Source: Candidatus Methanofastidiosia archaeon (GTDB taxonomy: Archaea > Methanobacteriota_B > Thermococci > Methanofastidiosales > Methanofastidiosaceae). Taken from it: 43,753 bases of DNA. This document shows, piece after piece, positions 32,223-39,984 of this stretch (its first letter is position 1; each line of letters begins with the position of its first letter). Position numbers and translations under genes: made by a program. The stretch spans positions 1-43,753 of the forward strand of contig PWMA01000154.1 of the NCBI GenBank assembly GCA_003558335.1. Direction: 5' to 3'. The notes below the pieces were generated by a model. It saw nothing but the letters and a program-made list of their open reading frames with translations. It did not search any database and was not told where the DNA came from.

Positions 32223-33146
32223 ATGTTTAAAATGGCATTATTTGAAGGTGGACTTCACAGGGCCGACGAGTTAGAAGATCTTGTAGATGATCTTGGTGGT
32301 TTTTTAATTCAGAAGAACGTCACTCAAATAGATATAACCCTTATAATGGCTGTACCCGGAGAAGATTACGAGCTTATTAAAGAAAAAGCAAAGGAGTTAA
32401 GGGGAAAAATAGTAGAAGTTCCTCTTGCAGGTTCAGAAATTACAATTGTTTCACCCTCTCTTGGAAAACATCATCTTCCTCATCCAGTTTGTGATATTTC
32501 AGAATACATAAGAAGAAATGGTGCTGTAACTAATGTAATGGGTCTTGCAAGAGGGGTAGGCCAAAGAATAAATCAGATAACTGCGGTGGAGAAAGGAATG
32601 ATAGAAGAAGCCGATGTTGCAGTTTATTCTTTGGGAAATTTCAGCCACTGTCTTGAAAAAAAGACTCATCTTTTCATGGATATTGAAATACCTGTGGTAG
32701 TACTTGGTGGTCCTGAAAAATTTATAGCTGAAGGTCTTGATTATTATGTTGGTGGTATTGGAAGAAGAAGTCAAAGACTTCGTCAAAAATTTGATTTAGA
32801 TATTTTTGATATTATGGTAAGTGAAATATCAAAAGCAGTTGAAAAAAGACGAAGAGAAATAGAAGAAGATCCTTTAGTTATTGAGCCAATATATCTAAAA
32901 AAAATTATAGAAGAAAATGTTGAAGGAATAGATAAGATTGTATCTCCCATTCCTGTAGTATTGAATGTAGATGGGATTAAAGTAAAAATGCCTTTGAATC
33001 AATTCATAGAAAAAATAAAAAATATTGAATTTGATGGTAGGAAAATAGAAGAATACTGTAATATTTATCAATCACCTTATAGTGGAATTACTATACTTAA
33101 GATATTTACAAAGTCTTATTTCGAATCAATAGATAAAAAATCTTAA
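32223..33146 (+). CDS. mmp7: Methanogenesis marker protein 7
   Basis: A 307-residue protein matching marker 7. Its N-terminus MFKMALFEGGLHRADELEDL precedes KHHLPHPVCDISEYIRRNG, VMGLARGVGQR, the conserved SLGNFSHCLEKKTHLF, and VGGIGRRSQRLR. Marker 7 co-purifies with McrC and other markers in the MCR activation complex (component A3a work, and a later complex structure, recalled from the literature). GGTGA precedes the ATG. It is the last gene of the cluster and ends one base from the convergent flippase. Confidence 0.92.
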   Translation: MFKMALFEGGLHRADELEDLVDDLGGFLIQKNVTQIDITLIMAVPGEDYELIKEKAKELRGKIVEVPLAGSEITIVSPSLGKHHLPHPVCDISEYIRRNGAVTNVMGLARGVGQRINQITAVEKGMIEEADVAVYSLGNFSHCLEKKTHLFMDIEIPVVVLGGPEKFIAEGLDYYVGGIGRRSQRLRQKFDLDIFDIMVSEISKAVEKRRREIEEDPLVIEPIYLKKIIEENVEGIDKIVSPIPVVLNVDGIKVKMPLNQFIEKIKNIEFDGRKIEEYCNIYQSPYSGITILKIFTKSYFESIDKKS

Positions 33147-33147
33147 T

Positions 33148-34539
33148 CTAATTCCAATTATTCTTGAGATAATAAAAATAAAAAAGAACTAAAGGAGTTC
33201 CAAATAGTCCATATACCAATAAATTTATAATACTTGAAGGAAATAATCCTACCAAACTTTCAAATAAGACCATTAATATAAAAATACCTATTGACAAAAT
33301 AACAAATCTTTTATCTGGGATAAATATAATTCCTAAACTTTTTGAGATTAATATCATTCCAATTATACAGGATACCAGAGTTGAAAAAGCTGCTCCGTTT
33401 ATGTTATAAACTGGAACCAATAAAAAATTTAGAATTACATTTATAGTAGCTATTAACGCTGTTATCTTCATGGGCTGCCACTGTTTTCCAATACCTTGTA
33501 AAGATGTTGATCCAATATAAAAAATTGAGTAGAATATCATAGCAATTGACAAAATTTTTAGAACCCATCCACCTTCCTGGATACCAAATAGAAAATATAT
33601 AATTGGATTTGAAAATGCAAAAAGTGAAAGTGCAACAGGAAGTGTAAAACTAAATGAAGATTTAAGTGAAACTAAAATGCTATCTATTTTTTCCCTTTCA
33701 ATTGATTTCAATCTTGAAATCTCAGGCAGTAACACTGCAGACAAAGCTATTGCAAATGAAGGAACTATTCCTGCTGTAGGTGAAGCCATACCATAAATTC
33801 CAACTGTTTCAGGCCCAAAAAATCTAGCCAAGACGTATATATCTGCATTGAAAAGAAGCACAAGACCTAATGAGAATATAGAAACAGGAATAGCAAATTC
33901 TAAAATTTTTCTAAACTCTTTATAATACTCATTTTTTAGTTTTAATTTTATGCCACTCTTCATGACAAACAAAAAAGATACTATTATCCCAACTAGATAT
34001 CCTCCTACAAGGGATCCAGAAGCACCAGAAACTCTGAACATATATGAAAGAGGGACTGAAAGTAAAAAATAGGATAGTGAAAGAGCAAATATTGAAATTG
34101 CCATATAATTTACTTTTTTTATACCAAGTAAGATTCCATTAAAAACTGAAAATATAAAACCAAGAGGGACTACTAAAAGAATTATTTTAAGAGGTATGGC
34201 TATACCTTCCCTTATCTCAGGTGAGTAGTAGTTTAATATAAATGGATTTAGAGCAAATAAAAAAGTAAACAGTGCAATTCCAATTGGTATAAAAAATAGA
34301 GAAGATGATATTTTTTCCGATTTATTTTCTGAATCAAAAATAGATGTGAATCTTGATACTGTAGGCGCTATTCCAAAAGAAGAAAGAATTAGAATAAGTG
34401 ATTGAAAAGGCATAATAGCTGTTAGAAATCCATACTCTGAGAGGAGAAGTATGTTTGCAGTAAAAAGTATGAATAAATAATTTGCGACCCTTGAGAATGA
34501 ATTTGCTAAAAGAAGTATTAAAGATTTCTTGATCATCAT
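33148..34539 (-). CDS. Polysaccharide flippase (Wzx/MviN-like, MOP superfamily)
   Basis: A 463-residue integral membrane protein with about 14 predicted helices. It has the MOP N-terminal pattern (RVANYLFILFTANILLLSEYGFL, partly quoted) and the characteristic FNADIYVLARFFGPETVGIYGMASP in helix 7-8. Relatives flip lipid-linked oligosaccharides across the membrane for surface glycan or S-layer glycosylation. No glycosyltransferase gene flanks it, so its substrate is open. ATG at 34539 or the adjacent 34536, with an AT-rich promoter (AAAGATAAAG) close by and no ribosome site. Confidence 0.87.
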   Translation of the reverse strand: MMIKKSLILLLANSFSRVANYLFILFTANILLLSEYGFLTAIMPFQSLILILSSFGIAPTVSRFTSIFDSENKSEKISSSLFFIPIGIALFTFLFALNPFILNYYSPEIREGIAIPLKIILLVVPLGFIFSVFNGILLGIKKVNYMAISIFALSLSYFLLSVPLSYMFRVSGASGSLVGGYLVGIIVSFLFVMKSGIKLKLKNEYYKEFRKILEFAIPVSIFSLGLVLLFNADIYVLARFFGPETVGIYGMASPTAGIVPSFAIALSAVLLPEISRLKSIEREKIDSILVSLKSSFSFTLPVALSLFAFSNPIIYFLFGIQEGGWVLKILSIAMIFYSIFYIGSTSLQGIGKQWQPMKITALIATINVILNFLLVPVYNINGAAFSTLVSCIIGMILISKSLGIIFIPDKRFVILSIGIFILMVLFESLVGLFPSSIINLLVYGLFGTPLVLFYFYYLKNNWN

Positions 34540-34574
34540 TTTATGACTAAATCTTTATCTTTTATCTCTTTTGT

Positions 34575-35543
34575 TTAGTCTCTTAATTTTTCTCCAAGTT
34601 TTATTATATTTGTCCGTCCCTTTTCTTCTTTTTCTATTAGTTTTCTCTTCAGAAGCTTATCTAAGACCCTCGACAATGTTGGTTTTGAAAAGAATGTAGT
34701 TTGTTCAAATAGCTTAGCCTGTGTCATTGAACCTCCATTATCCGATATTATCTTCAAGATTCTTGATTCTCTTGGATCTAAAACATTTAAGGCTACTTCT
34801 ATCTTACTGTAACCTTTTTTCCTTGTGAGGAAAAGGATAGCCATTAATCCAAAGAATATAATGGATACAGATATTAAAATATATAACGCAGTGTTGTCAT
34901 GTGGTTCTTCTTCTATAGGTTTTTGTTCTATAATTTGTCTCAATGGCGCATATTTTTCATCATAATTAGCGTTAAAGACAAATCTTTCTCCTTCTTTTAC
35001 ATCTTCTTTGTACCAAACTACTGAAACTTTATTGTCTACAGATTCTAACCTGGAAGGAGGAGGTGAAAACTCTGGTAGTAAGGGAATACCTCTTTCAAAA
35101 TTAAATGCTGTTTTTAGGTATCTTATATTACAGGGAGATTCAAAATCAAAGCTTATAATATATGAATCATTTTTAGCCGATGTTAGATCTGTGGTGTCGT
35201 ATTCTATTGTAACAAGAAGACTTTCTCCCAATCTTAGACTTCTATCAAAAAAAAATCTAACAAAGGACTCTCTACCAATAGGAGATGAAGAGGATTCAAG
35301 AACATTTCCATTTTCATCAACTATTCTTAAGTTATTGGCTCTCCCTGGAACGTAAAGTGAAAATCTATTAAAATCGGGCAAGCCTAAGTTTAAAAATATA
35401 ATTCTAATGGTGACATGCTCAGAATTTTCATAAACATCAACATCTACAGTACATCCCATACAGGCAAACTCTTCTATCGCGTATGCTGGAACCTGTAAAG
35501 TCATGCCTATAAAAATTAGGAAAATTAAGACTATTTTTTTCAT
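34575..35543 (-). CDS. Membrane protein with extracytoplasmic beta domain and cytoplasmic winged-helix DNA-binding domain
   Basis: A 322-residue protein. A signal peptide (about 1-22) ends before an ACMGC motif, and a beta-rich extracytoplasmic domain of about 190 residues follows. A membrane helix lies at about 219-240. The cytoplasmic C-terminus (about 255-322) is a winged helix-turn-helix: DPRESRILKIISDNGGSMTQAKLFEQTTF, then KPTLSRVLDKLLKRKLIEKEEKG (partly quoted). This is a one-component membrane regulator layout seen in several archaea; ligand and target genes are unknown. GGTGAC five bases upstream fixes the ATG at 35543, rather than the upstream 35558. Confidence 0.85.
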   Translation of the reverse strand: MKKIVLIFLIFIGMTLQVPAYAIEEFACMGCTVDVDVYENSEHVTIRIIFLNLGLPDFNRFSLYVPGRANNLRIVDENGNVLESSSSPIGRESFVRFFFDRSLRLGESLLVTIEYDTTDLTSAKNDSYIISFDFESPCNIRYLKTAFNFERGIPLLPEFSPPPSRLESVDNKVSVVWYKEDVKEGERFVFNANYDEKYAPLRQIIEQKPIEEEPHDNTALYILISVSIIFFGLMAILFLTRKKGYSKIEVALNVLDPRESRILKIISDNGGSMTQAKLFEQTTFFSKPTLSRVLDKLLKRKLIEKEEKGRTNIIKLGEKLRD

Positions 35544-35581
35544 ATTGTCACCATTCATCTAATTTAGGGATGTATACACTA

Positions 35582-35594
35582 CAATATATAAGAG
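35582..35594 (-). promoter_or_regulatory. TATA box for the membrane winged-helix gene
   Basis: Minus-strand CTCTTATATATTG. A start site near 35561 would give an 18-base leader holding GGTGAC. The divergent gene at 35658 has its own TATA-like TTTTTATATTTT (about 35628-35639), 24 bases before its ATG. Confidence 0.5.
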
Positions 35595-35657
35595 ATTATT
35601 TAAGATTTATCCTAATTAAAAGAAAGATTTTTATATTTTAAAATACATTCGAAAACA

Positions 35658-35942
35658 ATGGCCCTATATATTCTTAAATGGATTGTTGGAGCGATTGTAT
35701 TCAGCGTAGGCATATTATTTGCTCTCTCAGCAGCTTTGAGTGCACAATCGTCGGATATTTATTATATTTCAGGTACTGCAATGATTGCTATTTCCTTTAT
35801 CATCGTTGGATCTAATATATTCTTTATGGGAGTAACAGAAAGAAAAAAGAAGAAAGAATTAAAAAGAAATAAAGATCTTCTGACAAAAGTTGAAATTCTT
35901 TCTTCGAAGAAAAGAATAGATTCTTACAGAAATATTAGATAA
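35658..35942 (+). CDS. Small membrane protein, two predicted helices
   Basis: A 94-residue protein with hydrophobic helices at about residues 4-27 and 38-60, followed by a strongly basic cytoplasmic tail (ERKKKKELKRNKD). I recognise no family. Leaderless start likely, with a TATA-like element 24 bases upstream. It is divergent from the membrane winged-helix regulator, sharing a 114-base promoter region, which makes it a candidate target of that regulator. Its end overlaps the convergent TatD gene by 8 bases. Confidence 0.75.
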   Translation: MALYILKWIVGAIVFSVGILFALSAALSAQSSDIYYISGTAMIAISFIIVGSNIFFMGVTERKKKKELKRNKDLLTKVEILSSKKRIDSYRNIR

Positions 35943-36774
35943 TTTCAATATTATAAATCTCTTCTATCAAATATCTGTGTATATTATCAATATCTTCTTT
36001 AGATAAAATTCTTTTTTCAAAAAGTTTTTTAGTTACTTTAGGGACTGACTTAGGTCCTAAAACGGAACCTGGTCTACTCTTATCATCAATATAATCTGTT
36101 TCCATTAAAAATCGTTTTCCTTCTTCACAGGCTTTGACTATATTCTTTTCTCTTGCAATAATTGAAGGGTAGATGCCAATTTTTTCACAAATAGAAATCA
36201 TAGGAGGGGAAAAATGTTTTATTATTTTTTCAGAATTTCCATATCTTTCAACGATTTTTCCTAATTCAAAAAATTTTTCTTCACTAAAAGTTTCTGTGTG
36301 CAGTTGTACGGGACAATTTAATCTCTTTGAAACCTTTAGTACCTCTATTAAAAATTTGTTTGAGATGTCTATAATATCTTTGTCTACTTCATAATGGGGC
36401 CTTCCTACTTCTCCTATTCCGAATACCAAACCCTCTGAGATTCTCTTTTCTATTTCATTTAATACATCCATGGAAATTTCGAAGGCTTTTTCTCCTCCCA
36501 CTTTCATTACAAGACGGTGAAATTCTGCTGGGTGAAGTCCAATTATTGGATAAGATTTAGCATCAGTTTCTTTATTAATGATTCTTGATAAATCAATTAA
36601 ATTGTCATAAGCTTTCTCAAAACCTTTGCTGTTTTTTACTTCAACTTCTGAGTCTTGAGCGGTTTTGTAGACCAGTATGAAATGTGTTCCGCCTGCAGAA
36701 GAGAAATCTCTAACTGCTTCAAGACCTCTTCCCCTTAAAGGGTCAATATGCATATGATTGTCTGTTATTATCAT
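35935..36774 (-). CDS. TatD-family metal-dependent hydrolase (COG1099-like)
   Basis: A 279-residue TIM-barrel hydrolase. The first metal motif is DNHMHID (residues 5-11), followed by GLHPAEFH, the bridging Glu in GIGEVGRPHYE, the histidine in PVQLHTETF, KHFSPP and the final Asp in FLMETDYIDD. TatD enzymes are Mg2+-dependent DNases or related hydrolases; archaeal COG1099 members are not well characterised. A TATA-like element about 25 bases upstream and no ribosome site suggest a leaderless mRNA. Confidence 0.87.
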   Translation of the reverse strand: MIITDNHMHIDPLRGRGLEAVRDFSSAGGTHFILVYKTAQDSEVEVKNSKGFEKAYDNLIDLSRIINKETDAKSYPIIGLHPAEFHRLVMKVGGEKAFEISMDVLNEIEKRISEGLVFGIGEVGRPHYEVDKDIIDISNKFLIEVLKVSKRLNCPVQLHTETFSEEKFFELGKIVERYGNSEKIIKHFSPPMISICEKIGIYPSIIAREKNIVKACEEGKRFLMETDYIDDKSRPGSVLGPKSVPKVTKKLFEKRILSKEDIDNIHRYLIEEIYNIEII

Positions 36775-36818
36775 TAAATTAATTTGACATAACTACTATT
36801 AATATTTTTGGAAAATCT

Positions 36819-37172
36819 TTAAATGGGGAATAAAATTCTATCTCCAACTTTCATTCCATATTTCTTGATAGATTCTGAAGGCATTTCAATAAAATATTTG
36901 GCTTTCCCTTTATGCCTCACATATAAAGAAAAAGGATTTACATTTTCCTTCATATCGATAATCTCAAATTTAGAATTAAGCCATAACACATCAATTGGGA
37001 AAAAAACAAACAACATTGTTATTGCAGCATTTCTCTCTTTTTTTAGGCAAAAAATATAAACTTCTTGTGAGCCAGATATATTTTTTTTAAACATAAGTCC
37101 TTTTGAAAGCTCAAAGATATTCCTCTGATATCTTAATTTACTAAAAATTTTTGAAAGGTCATAAGAATGCAT
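36819..37172 (-). CDS. DUF192 family protein
   Basis: A 117-residue protein of the DUF192 family (small beta-barrel fold). It contains ELSKGLMFKK, ITMLFVFFPIDVLWLNSKFEIID (partly quoted), FIEMPSESIKKYGMKVGD and a final hydrophobic strand. Many bacterial members are exported; this one has no signal peptide and is probably cytoplasmic. Function unknown. Its promoter lies within 37173-37220. Confidence 0.85.
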   Translation of the reverse strand: MHSYDLSKIFSKLRYQRNIFELSKGLMFKKNISGSQEVYIFCLKKERNAAITMLFVFFPIDVLWLNSKFEIIDMKENVNPFSLYVRHKGKAKYFIEMPSESIKKYGMKVGDRILFPI

Positions 37173-37225
37173 TAATTAAATCATTTATCTAATTTTAAAA
37201 AATTATCCAAATTATAACCCAAAAC

Positions 37226-37234
37226 TTTATATAT
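37226..37234 (+). promoter_or_regulatory. TATA box preceding the short RNA candidate
   Basis: TTTATATAT within AAAACTTTATATATAG, a strong archaeal TATA match with an A-rich upstream flank. Predicted transcription start is near 37256-37258, with no open reading frame directly downstream. Confidence 0.5.
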
Positions 37235-37264
37235 AGTAACACGTTTAAAGATATTAGTGTTACT
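37235..37264. repeat. Inverted repeat AGTAACAC / GTGTTACT around the predicted start site
   Basis: Perfect 8-base inverted repeat with arms 37235-37242 and 37257-37264 and a 14-base spacer. The left arm abuts the TATA box and the right arm begins at the predicted transcript start, so an operator is as likely as an RNA stem. Confidence 0.45.
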
Positions 37265-37312
37265 GGCATATAGTATTTTGCCGTATAGAGTTTAAATCTC
37301 TATACGGTTTTT
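37257..37312 (+). ncRNA. Candidate short non-coding RNA or attenuated leader
   Basis: About 55 bases between a strong TATA box and a terminator-like hairpin, with no open frame. It lies in the 197-base gap between the divergent DUF192 and THUMP genes. The THUMP gene appears to have a second TATA (TTTATATCATATAAAAC, about 37324-37340), so this unit could be independent. No known RNA family is recognised; box C/D signatures are not visible. Confidence 0.35.
37281..37312 (+). terminator. Hairpin plus T tract, intrinsic-terminator-like
   Basis: Perfect 10-base stem CCGTATAGAG / CTCTATACGG (37281-37290, 37298-37307) with a 7-base loop TTTAAAT, followed directly by TTTTTAT. It is the strongest hairpin I found in the window. 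Confidence 0.6.
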
Positions 37313-37369
37313 ATTTACAAATATTTATATCATATAAAACTTTTTAAATGGATATTCTTTCCTTTGACT

Positions 37370-37897
37370 ATGGAGCAAATGAAAGAACATCTTCTTGTAA
37401 CAACTCCAACTGCCAGACAATTTGATGGAATTTGGGAAATTGAATGGGCATTGGAAGGGGAGATATTTGAGATAAAAAAAACAAAGTTCAAAGGAGTTTT
37501 ATTAGTAAAGTGTAAAAATGCTAAAAAGGCTGCAGAAATGATTAAAGATTATGAAACTAGTGCCATACATAGAGTCTTGCCTTTTGACAGATATATCAAT
37601 ACAGATATGAATCTAATAAATGTGGAAGCAACTGACGTTGCAATATCCAAAATATTTAAAAGTGACACATTTGCTGTAAGATGCAAGAAAAGAGGAAAAG
37701 TTAATTTTAAATCTCAGGACATTGAAAAAGAAATTGGCGCAAAAATCGTTGAATCAACTAATGCAAAAGTAAATCTTGAAGATCCCGACGTAAAGGTCAT
37801 TATTCAGATAATTGACAAAAAAACAGGGATTTCTGTCCTAAAAAAAGATGAAATTATTAGAAAAGATGTTCTCGAAGAGGACACAGATTCTTTCTAA
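37370..37897 (+). CDS. THUMP-domain RNA-binding protein (Tan1-like, COG1818)
   Basis: A 175-residue protein resembling archaeal THUMP proteins related to Tan1, the RNA-binding partner in tRNA N4-acetylcytidine formation. Recognisable parts are LVTTPTARQFDGIWEIEWAL, KGVLLVKCKNAKKAAEMI, HRVLPFDRYINTD and the THUMP core FAVRCKKRGKVNFKSQDIEKEIG with VNLEDPDVKVIIQII (partly quoted). The ATG at 37370 is chosen; the frame opens at a TTG two codons earlier. Its 3' end overlaps the convergent rpoL stop by 4 bases. Confidence 0.84.
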   Translation: MEQMKEHLLVTTPTARQFDGIWEIEWALEGEIFEIKKTKFKGVLLVKCKNAKKAAEMIKDYETSAIHRVLPFDRYINTDMNLINVEATDVAISKIFKSDTFAVRCKKRGKVNFKSQDIEKEIGAKIVESTNAKVNLEDPDVKVIIQIIDKKTGISVLKKDEIIRKDVLEEDTDSF

Positions 37898-38166
37898 ACT
37901 AATTTTGTTTTAAGTCCGTTAATATCTTCTTTTATGCTATCTATTGCTTCAATAAGCGCCTGCTTTGGAGATATTGTCCCGTCAGTGTTAATTATAAACA
38001 TCGGACTTTTTTTGTCTAGCAGTGGATGATCGACTCTATAAGCAGCTACATTAACCTTTTTATTTTTTAATAATACAACTCTCAATAAATTGCAAAGTGT
38101 ATGATCTTCACCAATAATCCTAAACTCCATTAAACTTCCATCATTTTTTATTACTTCAATATCCAA
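37894..38166 (-). CDS. rpoL: DNA-directed RNA polymerase subunit L (Rpb11 homologue)
   Basis: A 90-residue subunit that pairs with RpoD (Rpb3-like) to start polymerase assembly. The signature FRIIGEDHTLCNLLRVVLL is intact, followed by VAAYRVDHPLLDKKSP. I start it at TTG 38166, five bases after GGTGA and 1 base after the DUF2067 stop; a GTG at 38175 lies inside the ribosome site. It is the last gene of the methyltransferase-Csl4-DUF2067-RpoL operon, a linkage seen in other euryarchaea. Confidence 0.93.
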   Translation of the reverse strand: MDIEVIKNDGSLMEFRIIGEDHTLCNLLRVVLLKNKKVNVAAYRVDHPLLDKKSPMFIINTDGTISPKQALIEAIDSIKEDINGLKTKLV

Positions 38167-38167
38167 A

Positions 38168-38758
38168 TTAATCACCTACATAATCTCTTAGATACGAAAG
38201 AGCATCGTCGTAGCTTATATTTAAAGATACCGTTTCTTTATCCTTAAAAATCTTTTTTTCTATACCTTCATTTAAAAGTTCTGAAGATAACATATCTGAT
38301 TCAATTGCAACTCTTACAATAATTTCTTTTACAGGTTTTGAAACTCCAGTTAAATCTTTTAATAAGCATGAAACCTCTCCGGCAATCTCTGCAACTGTTG
38401 AAACGTTTGCAGTGGAAATAACTTTATCTTTATCCACTTCAAAAAAGTATCCTTTGTCATCTATGACCGATTTTAAAAGTTTAACAGGAACAGTTACACT
38501 CGAAATTTTAGATATACTATCAAGACTATATGTATAAAATCCTTTTTTTTCTTTTAATTCTTTTTCCTTCAACTCTTCCAAGAAACTTTTAATTGAGTAG
38601 GCTATATCTTTCAGATTATTTGGATCTAAAACTACAACCTTTAAAGTATCTTCGGATATATCAAAACAAATATCCTCAAAGTTTGAAAGAAAATGGGCAA
38701 TTTCTACCTTTTCATTGCCCTTGATTTTAAAACTCAAGACTCTTGTTTTCTTTTTCAT
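38168..38758 (-). CDS. DUF2067 family protein
   Basis: A 196-residue archaeal protein, assigned to DUF2067 mainly from its position between Csl4 and RpoL plus sequence character: an N-terminal beta-rich part (KTRVLSFKIKGNEKVEIAHFL) and a helical C-terminal half. No catalytic motif or membrane segment. Function unknown; the context suggests a role near RNA processing or transcription. Starts 4 bases after the Csl4 stop. Confidence 0.75.
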   Translation of the reverse strand: MKKKTRVLSFKIKGNEKVEIAHFLSNFEDICFDISEDTLKVVVLDPNNLKDIAYSIKSFLEELKEKELKEKKGFYTYSLDSISKISSVTVPVKLLKSVIDDKGYFFEVDKDKVISTANVSTVAEIAGEVSCLLKDLTGVSKPVKEIIVRVAIESDMLSSELLNEGIEKKIFKDKETVSLNISYDDALSYLRDYVGD

Positions 38759-38762
38759 CTTA

Positions 38763-39347
38763 TCATAATTTAGCTTTCAAATAGTCATTTGCCGTCTTTC
38801 TAGTTTCCTTGGAATTACAGTAGTTGCATTCAAGCTTTCCATCCTTAATTCCAAGAGTTTTTTTACAAACTCCACAGACAGCTCTAATTACTCCAAGAGA
38901 ATCTTCTGCAGTTGAAAGTCTTATTGCATCTCCCTGAGTATCCACTACCCTTGCCCTTACAACATCACCATTTCTGAACTCTGTTGAAATAGTTTTTACG
39001 TATTTTTTGTCAGTCTGGGAAACATAGATTCTAGCTTTTGTATTGGCTGAAAGCTTTTTATCCGAATATCCTTCTAAAGCTAAAAGATCTACATAGACCA
39101 TTTGTGGCTTAACTGAGACTATCTCTCCATAGACAATATCGCCTTCTTTTATTTTAGGCACAACATTTGTTTTTGAAATAACACTTGCACTTCTTCTTGA
39201 CATGTCAAGATCTAGATTTCCTACTAAAGTTGCATATATCTTTCCGTTTTCTTCATAAGCTCCCTCTCCTGGTAAAAATTCTTCTGCAACTCCTATATAG
39301 TCACCAGGTATAACAAACTCTTTTTTAGTCTCTGCTTTTGCGTTCAT
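38763..39347 (-). CDS. csl4: Exosome complex RNA-binding protein Csl4
   Basis: A 194-residue cap subunit, the alternative to Rrp4. The N-terminal domain has FVIPGDYIGVAEEFLPGEG and an S1 domain covers about residues 65-150 (KEGDIVYGEIVSVKPQMVYVDL). A C-terminal zinc ribbon has Cys158-x2-Cys161 and Cys174-x2-Cys177. In archaea Csl4 recruits DnaG to the exosome. The ATG at 39347 lies five bases after GAGGTG; 39350 is an adjacent alternative. Its start overlaps the end of the methyltransferase gene by about 23 bases. Confidence 0.95.
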   Translation of the reverse strand: MNAKAETKKEFVIPGDYIGVAEEFLPGEGAYEENGKIYATLVGNLDLDMSRRSASVISKTNVVPKIKEGDIVYGEIVSVKPQMVYVDLLALEGYSDKKLSANTKARIYVSQTDKKYVKTISTEFRNGDVVRARVVDTQGDAIRLSTAEDSLGVIRAVCGVCKKTLGIKDGKLECNYCNSKETRKTANDYLKAKL

Positions 39348-39969
39348 CATAACACCTCATAAATCTATAAAGTTCAACTTCAATCATTACTTTTTTTTTC
39401 TTATGGATATCAAACATTGCTTTTATTGGAAAATTAATACTCTTCTTTTCTACTAACTCGAAACCACTCTCCATAGCAACATCTCTTATGAAATCACAGT
39501 TTCCTTTCTTATGTAAGGAATACACTACATCTCCTATTTCAAATGCCTTTTTCAAAAATTTTGTATCCATACTCCTCTTTTTTGTACCAAAAGGCGGATT
39601 TTGAATAATAGTGTCCCCTCGCAGGAGGACGTTTAAAACATCACCTTTCCTAACCTCATAGTTTCCTAAGATTTGATTACTTTTTAAAGTTATTGTTTTT
39701 AGATTATCCTTCAGAATTTCTATCGCTCTTTTGTCTTTCTCAACAAAATAGACTTTTTTACATCCTAAAATCATCGATGCTATACCAAGTCTACCAGTAC
39801 CTGCACCAAGATCAACTACCTTTTTCCCGAGTATATCTCCTCTATAATATGCAAAAAGAACAATTTCAGCAGCTATATCTCCAGGAGTAGTGTACTGTTC
39901 TTCAAACATGTTTGGATTATCCATCTCTTTTAGATTTGAAAGAAGTATTTCAAGTTGTTTTTTTCTCAC
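39325..39969 (-). CDS. METTL5-like N6-adenine methyltransferase
   Basis: A 214-residue SAM-dependent methyltransferase. It has EEQYTTPGDIAAEIV near residue 24, SAM motif I VDLGAGTGRLGIAS (52-65), and catalytic NPPFG (124-128) followed by TKKRSMDTKFLKKA and VYSLHK. It ends with FDIHKKKKVMIEVELYRF. The set matches METTL5, which methylates one adenine in 18S rRNA with Trm112; the archaeal enzyme probably acts on 16S rRNA. The GTG start at 39969 gives the family N-terminus, but no ribosome site is visible. Co-directional with Csl4. Confidence 0.9.
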   Translation of the reverse strand: MRKKQLEILLSNLKEMDNPNMFEEQYTTPGDIAAEIVLFAYYRGDILGKKVVDLGAGTGRLGIASMILGCKKVYFVEKDKRAIEILKDNLKTITLKSNQILGNYEVRKGDVLNVLLRGDTIIQNPPFGTKKRSMDTKFLKKAFEIGDVVYSLHKKGNCDFIRDVAMESGFELVEKKSINFPIKAMFDIHKKKKVMIEVELYRFMRCYDERKSRD

Positions 39970-39984
39970 AAAAAAATAAAAATA

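Noticed and set aside
28192..33146. Symporter as part of the mmp operon
   Set aside because: There is a 50-base gap containing a TATA-like element before mmp6, and the symporter has its own leader gene and ribosome site.
37281..37312. Possible tRNA because the hairpin loop TTTAAAT on TAGAG/CTCTA looks like a T-arm
   Set aside because: No acceptor complement, D-arm or anticodon arm can be folded from the upstream 70 bases, and the stem continues as one 10-base hairpin followed by a T tract, which fits a terminator better.
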